A DNA stretch of 10,565 nt. Origin: Tardiphaga sp. (GTDB lineage: Bacteria > Pseudomonadota > Alphaproteobacteria > Rhizobiales > Xanthobacteraceae). This document shows positions 5,342-10,565 of the stretch, one piece after another. The notes beneath the pieces are model-generated. The model saw only the letters and a program-made list of their open reading frames with translations, was not told the origin of the DNA and made no database searches. The position numbers and the translations under genes were made by a program. Where the stretch lies: assembly GCA_028290325.1 (NCBI GenBank), contig JAQGJY010000193.1, positions 1-10,565 of the forward strand, written 5' to 3'. Position 1 is the stretch's first letter, and the number at the start of each line of letters is the position of its first letter.

Positions 5342-7678
5342 GTGCCGACGATGCAGCTGACTGATCGCAACGACGTTCATAGCCGGAAGATGTCGCCGTC
5401 GATTTACGCGGCGCTGGTCGATTCGATGTGCCAGAACTTCTGGCCGATGCTGACGGGTTCGATCAGCGCCGGCTTCGCCGCGCTGATGACGGCGGTCAAA
5501 ACCGGCAATGTGTGGATCTGGCCGTGCGCCATTTTGATCGTCGTGATCGGAACGATGCGCGCGTTTCAGATGCGGAAATACGAAAAGCGCACCGCGACGT
5601 TGACGCCCGAGCAGGCGGCCGACTGGGAGCCGCGCTATCGCAACGGCGCGGTCATATACGCCTGCGCCCTCGGCCTGTGGTGCTTTATCACTCTGATCGG
5701 GACCAGCGATCCGATCGCCCACATGCTGTGTACGACGGTCACGATCGGCTACACCGCCGGTGGCGCGGCGCGCAACTACGGTCGTCCGCGCATCGTCCAA
5801 TGGCACATCCTCGGCGCTTGCGGCCCGATGTCGCTCGCGCTCGCGCTCAATGGAGACATCTATTACGTCGGTCTGGCGGTGCTCCTGCTGCTGTTCTTTA
5901 TCGCGTTGCGGATGATCAATCTCAATCTGCATTCGATCTTCGTGCGGGCGCTGGTGGCGCGGGAGCGGGAAGCGGCGCTGGCCTATCAGTTCGACACCGC
6001 GCTGAACAACATGCCCCACGGGCTTTGCATGTTCGGCCCGGACGGTCGCCTCGCGGTCGTCAACCGACGCTTCGGCGAGATGATGGGGATACCTGCCGGT
6101 TTCAATGCGGAAGGCGCGAGTGTTTCGGACCTCATCGCCGCCTGCATTCAGGCCGACTCGCTGTCCTCGATCAACGCGCGCGATGTCGCGGCCGAGATCG
6201 ATGCGGCGAGGGCGGGTGAAATCACGACCGTGGACCTGCGCAAATCGGAAGGTCGAGCGCTGTCCTGGACGTTTCAACCGATGCCGGCCGGCGGCACGGT
6301 CATGCTCATCGAGGACATCACCGAGCGTCGCAGCGCCGAGGCGCGCATCACCCATCTGGCGACCTATGACGACCTCACGAAGCTGCCGAACCGGGTCAGC
6401 TTCCGCGACGAGATCGAACGGCTGCTGACGCTGGTGCATCACGATGTCAGGCGTTCGGCGCTGCTGTTCATCGATCTCGACCAATTCAAGCAGGTCAACG
6501 ACACGCTCGGCCATCCGTGCGGCGATCAGCTGCTGTGCCTCGTTGCCAACCGTTTGCGCGAAATGCTGCGCCCGGAAGATTTCGTCGCGCGGTTCGGCGG
6601 CGATGAATTCGTCGTGTTTCAACAGGGCATCAGCCGCGGCGAGGAAGCCGCGGCGTTGGCGCGTCGGATCGTCGAACGGCTCAGCGAGAGCTACAAGATC
6701 GACAACCATCTGGTCGAAATCGGTGCCAGCATCGGCATCGCGCTGACCTATGAGGGAGTCAAGGCGGATCACCTTCTGAAGAATGCCGACATGGCCCTGT
6801 ATCGCGCCAAGGCCGACGGCCGCGGTCGCTATTGTTTTTTCCACGAGGAAATGGCGCTCACCGTCGAGGCGCGCCGCACCCTGGAAATCGATTTGCGCAA
6901 GGCGCTGGCCGACGAGGAATTCGAGCTGTTCTACCAGCCGCTGGTCAACCTCAAATCCGGTCGCATCTCGACCTGCGAGGCCTTGCTGCGCTGGAATCAT
7001 CCGGTCCGCGGGCCCGTGTCGCCGATCGACATCATCCCGGTCGCGGAAGACATGGGGCTGATCGTGGATCTCGGCCGTTGGATTTTGCGCAAGGCGTGCG
7101 TCGAATGCATGAAGTGGCCGGACGCCGTCAGCGTCGCCGTGAATTTCTCGCCGCAGCAATTCCACCAGCGCGACGTCGTCAGCGAGGTTCGCTATGCCTT
7201 GGAGGCGTCGGGACTGCCCGCGCACCGGCTTGAAATCGAAATCACCGAAACCTCCTTGCTGCGCAATACGCAATGGACGCAGGACGTACTGGCGCAATTG
7301 CGCCAAGCGGGCGTGCGAATCTCACTCGACGATTTCGGCACCGGCTACTCCAGCCTGAGCTATCTGCACAATCTGCCGCTGCAGAAGGTGAAGATCGACC
7401 GCTCGTTCCTGCAAGGCATCGATACCGAGCGGCCGCTGATGCTGCTGCGCGGCGTCGCGCGGCTCAGTGCCGATCTCGGCATGTCAGTTGTCGTCGAGGG
7501 CATCGAGACCAGCGAGCAGCTCGAACTCATCAGCGCCGAAGGCACCGTGACCGAAGCGCAGGGCTATCTGTTCAGCAAGCCGGTGCCCGCGGCGCAGGTT
7601 CGGCGGTTGCTGGATGCGTCGCACGGGCGTCACGAAACAGTCGGACACAATCGCGTGCCGTCGCGCTCGATCGCCTGA
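5342..7678 (+). CDS. Membrane-anchored PAS-GGDEF-EAL protein (c-di-GMP cyclase/phosphodiesterase)
   Basis: A 778-residue protein with about six hydrophobic segments in residues 22-195, then a PAS domain (about 216-328, ending in EDITERR), GGDEF (about 338-500) and EAL (about 510-760). The cyclase A-site is intact (RFGGDEF, G419-F423), as is the inhibitory I-site RPED (410-413), five residues before it. The EAL half keeps EALLRW (E546), VNFSPQQF (N601), EITE, LDDFGTGYSS (D663, D664), KVKID, VVEGIE (E719) and AQGYLFSKP. Both activities are therefore possible. It probably makes and degrades c-di-GMP in response to a membrane or PAS-bound cue. GTG 5342 gives the longest form; ATG 5351 fits almost as well, since GGAAAGGA (5331-5338) lies 3 or 12 nt away. 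It lies between tolB and pal, 185 nt after tolB. Confidence 0.93.
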   Translation: MPTMQLTDRNDVHSRKMSPSIYAALVDSMCQNFWPMLTGSISAGFAALMTAVKTGNVWIWPCAILIVVIGTMRAFQMRKYEKRTATLTPEQAADWEPRYRNGAVIYACALGLWCFITLIGTSDPIAHMLCTTVTIGYTAGGAARNYGRPRIVQWHILGACGPMSLALALNGDIYYVGLAVLLLLFFIALRMINLNLHSIFVRALVAREREAALAYQFDTALNNMPHGLCMFGPDGRLAVVNRRFGEMMGIPAGFNAEGASVSDLIAACIQADSLSSINARDVAAEIDAARAGEITTVDLRKSEGRALSWTFQPMPAGGTVMLIEDITERRSAEARITHLATYDDLTKLPNRVSFRDEIERLLTLVHHDVRRSALLFIDLDQFKQVNDTLGHPCGDQLLCLVANRLREMLRPEDFVARFGGDEFVVFQQGISRGEEAAALARRIVERLSESYKIDNHLVEIGASIGIALTYEGVKADHLLKNADMALYRAKADGRGRYCFFHEEMALTVEARRTLEIDLRKALADEEFELFYQPLVNLKSGRISTCEALLRWNHPVRGPVSPIDIIPVAEDMGLIVDLGRWILRKACVECMKWPDAVSVAVNFSPQQFHQRDVVSEVRYALEASGLPAHRLEIEITETSLLRNTQWTQDVLAQLRQAGVRISLDDFGTGYSSLSYLHNLPLQKVKIDRSFLQGIDTERPLMLLRGVARLSADLGMSVVVEGIETSEQLELISAEGTVTEAQGYLFSKPVPAAQVRRLLDASHGRHETVGHNRVPSRSIA

Positions 7679-7765
7679 TCGGCACGCCGGCGGTCTTCAC
7701 AAACCATCTCGTTCCGATCGATGTCGCGCACGTCCTGCGAGTTGTTGCGGCCATCCGCAATTAAC

Positions 7766-7799
7766 CCTAATGTACCGATTGTTTTGCAACTACATTAGG
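7766..7799. promoter_or_regulatory. 9-bp inverted repeat upstream of the acyl-synthase-like gene
   Basis: CCTAATGTA (7766-7774) and TACATTAGG (7791-7799) are exact reverse complements separated by 16 nt. The 34-bp element lies 57 nt before the next start codon in an AT-rich gap. There is no T-run after it, so it is not an obvious terminator. It could be an operator for a dimeric regulator. The arms and the spacing do not fit a standard 18-20-bp lux box. Confidence 0.45.
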
Positions 7800-7810
7800 A
7801 AAGCCTTAAC
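7795..7810 (+). promoter_or_regulatory. CtrA-like motif overlapping the inverted repeat
   Basis: TTAG-N7-TTAAC differs from TTAA-N7-TTAAC at one base and overlaps the right arm of the inverted repeat, 46 nt before the ATG of the acyl-synthase-like gene. It is suggestive only because exact or near matches recur in the other control regions here. Confidence 0.25.
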
Positions 7811-7855
7811 CTTGTCTGTGTCGGAAAACGTGCCTCAGCTCCGCCCGGAGGTTTT

Positions 7856-8629
7856 ATGAGTATGGCTCAATCCACTGATGTCAGGCCCCAAAGGCGCGGC
7901 ATGGAGGTCCTCGAAAAGATTGATTACCGACGCGCCGTGACGCCGCAGGACAAGCAGGCGATCTACCGCCTGCGCTACCGCGCCTATTTGAACGAAGGTG
8001 CGATCGGTCCGAATGCCGACGGAATCGTCACCGACCGGTTCGACGAAATGCCGAACACCTGGATTTTCGGCGTGTACTATGCCGGTGCTCTTTCCAGCTC
8101 GATCCGCATCAGCGTCGCGTCGGCGGACCATCCCGATACGCCGTCGATGGACGTATTCAGCGATATTCTGCAACCGGAACTGGACAGAGGAAAAGTTCTG
8201 ATCGATCCGACGCGGTTCGTTGCCGATCCTACGCCTTTGCAGCGCCTGCCGGACCTGCCTTACATGACGGTGCGGCTGGCTTACGTGGCTTGCAATCACT
8301 TCAACGCCGATCTGGGCCTCGCCACGGTGCGCCCCGAGCACCGTGCGTTCTATCGCCGGGTCTTCCTGCACGAGTCGATGTCCGAAGGACGTCACTATCC
8401 TGGTCTGTTGAAGCCGATCTGTCTGATGGCCGTCGATTTCCCGGCCATGCGCGAGAAGGTGTTCACCCGATATCCGTTTTTGCGATCTAGCCAGTTCGAG
8501 CGCCGCATGCTGTTCGGCCGTAACGAGGCGTTACACGCGCAGGACTCGTCTCGGCAGATGCACGCGTCCATGGATCACGACATGATGGGCGACGTCGCGG
8601 AAGCGACCACGATCGTGCCGGCGGCCTGA
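7856..8629 (+). CDS. FeeM-like N-acyl amino acid synthase / LuxI-fold GNAT protein
   Basis: A 257-residue soluble protein. The core (about 20-215) reads as an acyltransferase of the FeeM/LuxI kind: an N-terminal IYRLRYRAYLNEGAI (36-50), an acidic FDEMPNTWIFGVYYAG (62-77), the strand SSSIRIS with a conserved Arg (80-86), and DPTRFVAD (117-124). Such enzymes join fatty acyl groups from acyl-ACP to an amino acid or S-adenosylmethionine. The substrate and product cannot be read from sequence. Residues 220-257 are a less conserved Met/His/Asp-rich tail. The start is set by GGAGG (7847-7851), 4 nt before ATG 7856; ATG 7862 is possible. A strong terminator follows, so it probably has its own promoter. 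It could instead be a GNAT acetyltransferase of other function. No luxR-type gene is in view. Confidence 0.7.
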   Translation: MSMAQSTDVRPQRRGMEVLEKIDYRRAVTPQDKQAIYRLRYRAYLNEGAIGPNADGIVTDRFDEMPNTWIFGVYYAGALSSSIRISVASADHPDTPSMDVFSDILQPELDRGKVLIDPTRFVADPTPLQRLPDLPYMTVRLAYVACNHFNADLGLATVRPEHRAFYRRVFLHESMSEGRHYPGLLKPICLMAVDFPAMREKVFTRYPFLRSSQFERRMLFGRNEALHAQDSSRQMHASMDHDMMGDVAEATTIVPAA

Positions 8630-8656
8630 GCCGGCGCAGGTGACTCAAACCATTGC

Positions 8657-8685
8657 AAAGCCCGCCGGCCACGCCGGCGGGCTTT
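8657..8685 (+). terminator. Intrinsic terminator after the acyl-synthase-like gene
   Basis: A perfect 13-bp stem (8657-8669 with 8673-8685, AAAGCCCGCCGGC) closes a 3-nt loop, CAC, and ends in TTT. It begins 28 nt after the stop codon. The T-tract is short, but the A-tract on the other side makes it work in either direction. Confidence 0.8.
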
Positions 8686-8783
8686 CGCCTGCGTGGTGGC
8701 GCCTGCGTGGCTTGCCGGCCACTGCTCGGATCAAACAGCCGTCGGTGCGCAGGGAGGGGCGGTTGCTTCACCGTCGCGCCACA

Positions 8784-8800
8784 TTTACAACCCATTAACC
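8784..8800 (+). promoter_or_regulatory. CtrA-like motif upstream of pal
   Basis: TTTA-N7-TTAACC, one mismatch from the CtrA consensus, lies 137 nt before pal. A second TTAACCAT half-site is at 8878-8885, next to an interrupted palindrome (8860-8883, GGTT...GGAACGTTC...AACC). The 307-base gap 8630-8936 also holds the terminator above and an 11-bp direct repeat, CGCCTGCGTGG (8686 and 8700). I see no convincing gene in it. Confidence 0.3.
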
Positions 8801-8936
8801 ATCGTGTTGAGTTTCACCCGAAAGCTCGCATTTGATGCGCTTCGGCAACACTGCATCAAGGTTGACGGAACGTTCGCTTAACCATCGCCCTGTAGACCGG
8901 ATGTAGTTGAAAAAACCAGAGCGTGGAGGCTCCGGA

Positions 8937-9437
8937 ATGATCCATCAGAAGCGTATCCTCCAGGGATTCAAACTGGCCGCAGTGCTCGCCGTTGCGCTGT
9001 CGATGGGCGCTTGCGCCAACAAAAACCCGCTCGGCACCGGCGCTGATGGCGCCATGGCCAACGCGGCAACGCCCGGCTCGCAGCAGGACTTCGTGGTCAA
9101 TGTCGGCGACCGCGTGTTCTTCGAGAGCGACCAGACCGAGCTATCGCCGCAAGCGATCGCGACGCTGGAGAAGCAGGCGCAGTGGCTGCAAAGCTACAAC
9201 CGCTATGCCTTCACGATCGAGGGCCATGCCGACGAGCGCGGCACTCGCGAATACAACATCGCCCTCGGCGCGCGGCGCGCGCAGTCGGTCCGTACCTATC
9301 TCGCCTCGCGCGGGATTGATCCGAGCCGCATGCGGACGATATCCTACGGCAAGGAGCGCCCGGTCGCGGTCTGTAACGACATCTCGTGCTGGTCGCAGAA
9401 CCGCCGCGCCGTCACGGTGCTGAACGCCGGCGCCTGA
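8937..9437 (+). CDS. pal: Pal, peptidoglycan-associated outer-membrane lipoprotein
   Basis: A 166-residue lipoprotein precursor. It has a signal peptide with a lipobox ending MGAC, so C26 is the lipidated residue. A short linker follows, then an OmpA-like domain (about 52-164) with VFFESDQTELS, the peptidoglycan-binding stretch IEGHADERGTREYN (94-107) and ALGARRA. C146 and C151 (VCNDISCW) are a likely disulfide seen in alphaproteobacterial Pal. It holds the outer membrane to peptidoglycan and is the terminal partner of TolA and TolB. ATG 8937 is chosen because GGAGG (8925-8929) lies 7 nt before it; an upstream TTG at 8907 would add an atypical leader. It has its own upstream region and a terminator right after. 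Confidence 0.96.
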   Translation: MIHQKRILQGFKLAAVLAVALSMGACANKNPLGTGADGAMANAATPGSQQDFVVNVGDRVFFESDQTELSPQAIATLEKQAQWLQSYNRYAFTIEGHADERGTREYNIALGARRAQSVRTYLASRGIDPSRMRTISYGKERPVAVCNDISCWSQNRRAVTVLNAGA

Positions 9438-9459
9438 TCCGATCAAGGCCATGACGACG

Positions 9460-9494
9460 AACCGGCGCTCGCCTTGCGGAGAGCGCCGGTTTTT
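9460..9494 (+). terminator. Rho-independent terminator after pal
   Basis: The 11-bp stem AACCGGCGCTC (9460-9470) pairs exactly with 9481-9491 around a 10-nt loop, and a T-rich tail (TTTTTCTTT, 9490-9498) follows. It lies 22 nt after the pal stop and should separate pal from cpoB, or cut the level of readthrough. Confidence 0.88.
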
Positions 9495-9591
9495 CTTTGC
9501 CGATTGCGTCACATCGCGGGCGACGCCGACACAATTCCGGCATAGTCCAGCCCCTATGACTCAAGCGCTTTCTCTCACGCATCAGGTCGCC

Positions 9592-10565
9592 ATGCCGTCG
9601 CATCATTCCAAGTTCGCCCGCTTCATGATGGTGTCCGCGCTCGTCGCCGTCGCCGGCCCGCACCTGCTGGTGCAACAGGCTGTCGCGCAGCAGGGCTATC
9701 GACAGCAGCAAGGTTACGGTCAGCAACAAGGCTACGGGCAGGGCGCGCCCGACGCCGATGTCGATCCCGAAACGCGGGTGCAGCAGCTCGAAGATCAGCT
9801 GCGCAAATTGACCGGGCAGAACGAAGAGCTGCAATATCGCAACCGTCAGCTCGAAGATCAGCTTCGCGCGCTGCAAGCTTCCGCCCCATCGACAGCGGCG
9901 CCGGCCCGGCCGAGCGTCGCCGCCGCGTCGCCGCAACAGCCGCGCCAGCCGGCTTATGAGCAGCAGACCGCGGCCCCCGCCGCGATCGTTCAGGAGCCGG
10001 CCGCGCCCGCGGCGCCGAGCGATGGCCGTCGTCGCCGCAACGATGCGTTCGACCCCAACGCCAATCCGAGCGCCCCTGGCGCGCCGCGCGCGCTCGGTGG
10101 CGGACAACTGCCGCTGCAGGCCAATGCCAGTCCGGCCGCTCCGGCGACCATTCCCGGCAGCCGCGATCCCGGCCAGCCGCTCGATCTCGGCGATACGCCG
10201 CGCGGCGGGGCCGCGCCGGCGACGCTGCCGCCCTCGGCGACCCCGAAGGACGAATTCGACCTCGGCATCGGCTACATGCAGCGCAAGGATTTCGTGCTCG
10301 CCGAACAGACGATGCGCGGTTTCGCGCAGAAATATCCGAGCGATCCGCTGGTCGCGGATTCGCAATACTGGCTCGGCGAAAGCTTCTTTCAGCGCCAGAA
10401 ATATCGTGACGCGGCCGAGTCGTTCCTGTCGGTGACGACGAAATACGACAGCTCGGCGAAAGCGCCGGATTCGCTGTTGCGTCTCGGGCAGTCGTTGGCG
10501 GCGCTGAAGGAAAAGGAAGCGGCCTGTGCCGCGCTCGGCGAGGTGACGCGCAAATATCCGCGCGC
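9592..10565 (+). CDS. cpoB: CpoB/YbgF, Tol-Pal-associated TPR protein (3' end outside window)
   Basis: 324 codons are visible and the frame is open at the right edge. The signal peptide spans about 1-32 (cut near AVA|Q). Then come three QQGYxQ-type repeats (33-51), a coiled coil (about 59-95, with QLEDQLRKL and RQLEDQLRAL), a long Ala/Pro/Gln linker (about 96-215), and TPR units from about 218 (FDLGIGYMQRKDF, YWLGESFFQRQKY, DSLLRLGQSLAAL). CpoB coordinates peptidoglycan synthesis with outer-membrane constriction through TolA. ATG 9592 gives a normal signal peptide and has a weak AGG 5 nt upstream; ATG 9556 in the same frame would add 12 residues but has no ribosome binding site. The missing part should hold one or two more TPRs. 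I see no clear promoter after the pal terminator. Confidence 0.9.
   Translation, partial: MPSHHSKFARFMMVSALVAVAGPHLLVQQAVAQQGYRQQQGYGQQQGYGQGAPDADVDPETRVQQLEDQLRKLTGQNEELQYRNRQLEDQLRALQASAPSTAAPARPSVAAASPQQPRQPAYEQQTAAPAAIVQEPAAPAAPSDGRRRRNDAFDPNANPSAPGAPRALGGGQLPLQANASPAAPATIPGSRDPGQPLDLGDTPRGGAAPATLPPSATPKDEFDLGIGYMQRKDFVLAEQTMRGFAQKYPSDPLVADSQYWLGESFFQRQKYRDAAESFLSVTTKYDSSAKAPDSLLRLGQSLAALKEKEAACAALGEVTRKYPR

Noticed and set aside
5246..7306. A 686-codon open frame antisense to the GGDEF-EAL gene
   Set aside because: Its composition (Arg/Gln/Asp/His-rich, no domain) is that of an antisense shadow of GC-rich codons, and the opposite strand has unambiguous GGDEF and EAL motifs.
7766..7799. 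Lux box for quorum-sensing control of the FeeM-like gene
   Set aside because: Known lux boxes are 18-20 bp dyads with a short centre; this one has a 16-nt spacer and an unrelated arm sequence, so I list it only as an unnamed inverted repeat.
9412..10365. A 317-codon frame antisense to pal end and cpoB
   Set aside because: It crosses the pal terminator and is Arg/Gly-rich; CpoB coiled coil and TPRs are clear on the plus strand.

Overview
The window carries a Tol-Pal locus of the alphaproteobacterial type. Gene content, GC-rich codon use, CtrA-like and GANTC motifs and a Tat-type TolB leader suggest a Rhizobiales member near Bradyrhizobium, Rhodopseudomonas or Afipia (Nitrobacteraceae). The genus is an inference from style, not from a database match.

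Bases 1-1350 are an accessory segment transcribed leftward, with visibly lower GC than the rest. From right to left it holds: the 46-codon tail of a decapitated unknown gene, which overlaps by ATGA the start of a clear homologue of the methyl-directed restriction enzyme DpnI; a 92-residue six-cysteine zinc-ribbon protein of unknown function, coupled to the DpnI gene; and a strong promoter whose spacer contains a perfect 12-bp palindrome (TTCCTATAGGAA), driving a further gene that leaves the window. No adenine methyltransferase is visible, as expected for an enzyme that cuts only Gm6ATC.

Bases 1351-1634 are the tolQ control region, with a perfect CtrA consensus (TTAA-N7-TTAAC) and a CcrM site (GANTC). 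Then follow tolQ, tolR, tolA and tolB, tightly packed and rightward. TolQ, TolR and TolA form the proton-driven inner-membrane machine. TolB is the periplasmic beta-propeller that links it to Pal.

Between tolB and pal, where these are usually adjacent, sit two signalling genes: a membrane-anchored PAS-GGDEF-EAL protein with all key c-di-GMP synthesis, hydrolysis and inhibition residues in place, and a GNAT-fold protein resembling FeeM-type N-acyl amino acid synthases, relatives of LuxI. The second has a good ribosome binding site, a 9-bp inverted repeat upstream and a 13-bp-stem terminator downstream, so it looks like its own transcription unit.

The right end has pal, a strong terminator, and the first 324 codons of cpoB (ybgF), cut by the window edge. 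Together the Tol-Pal genes serve outer-membrane constriction and integrity at division. The two signalling genes are positioned to share or exploit the same regulation, but nothing in the sequence proves a functional link.
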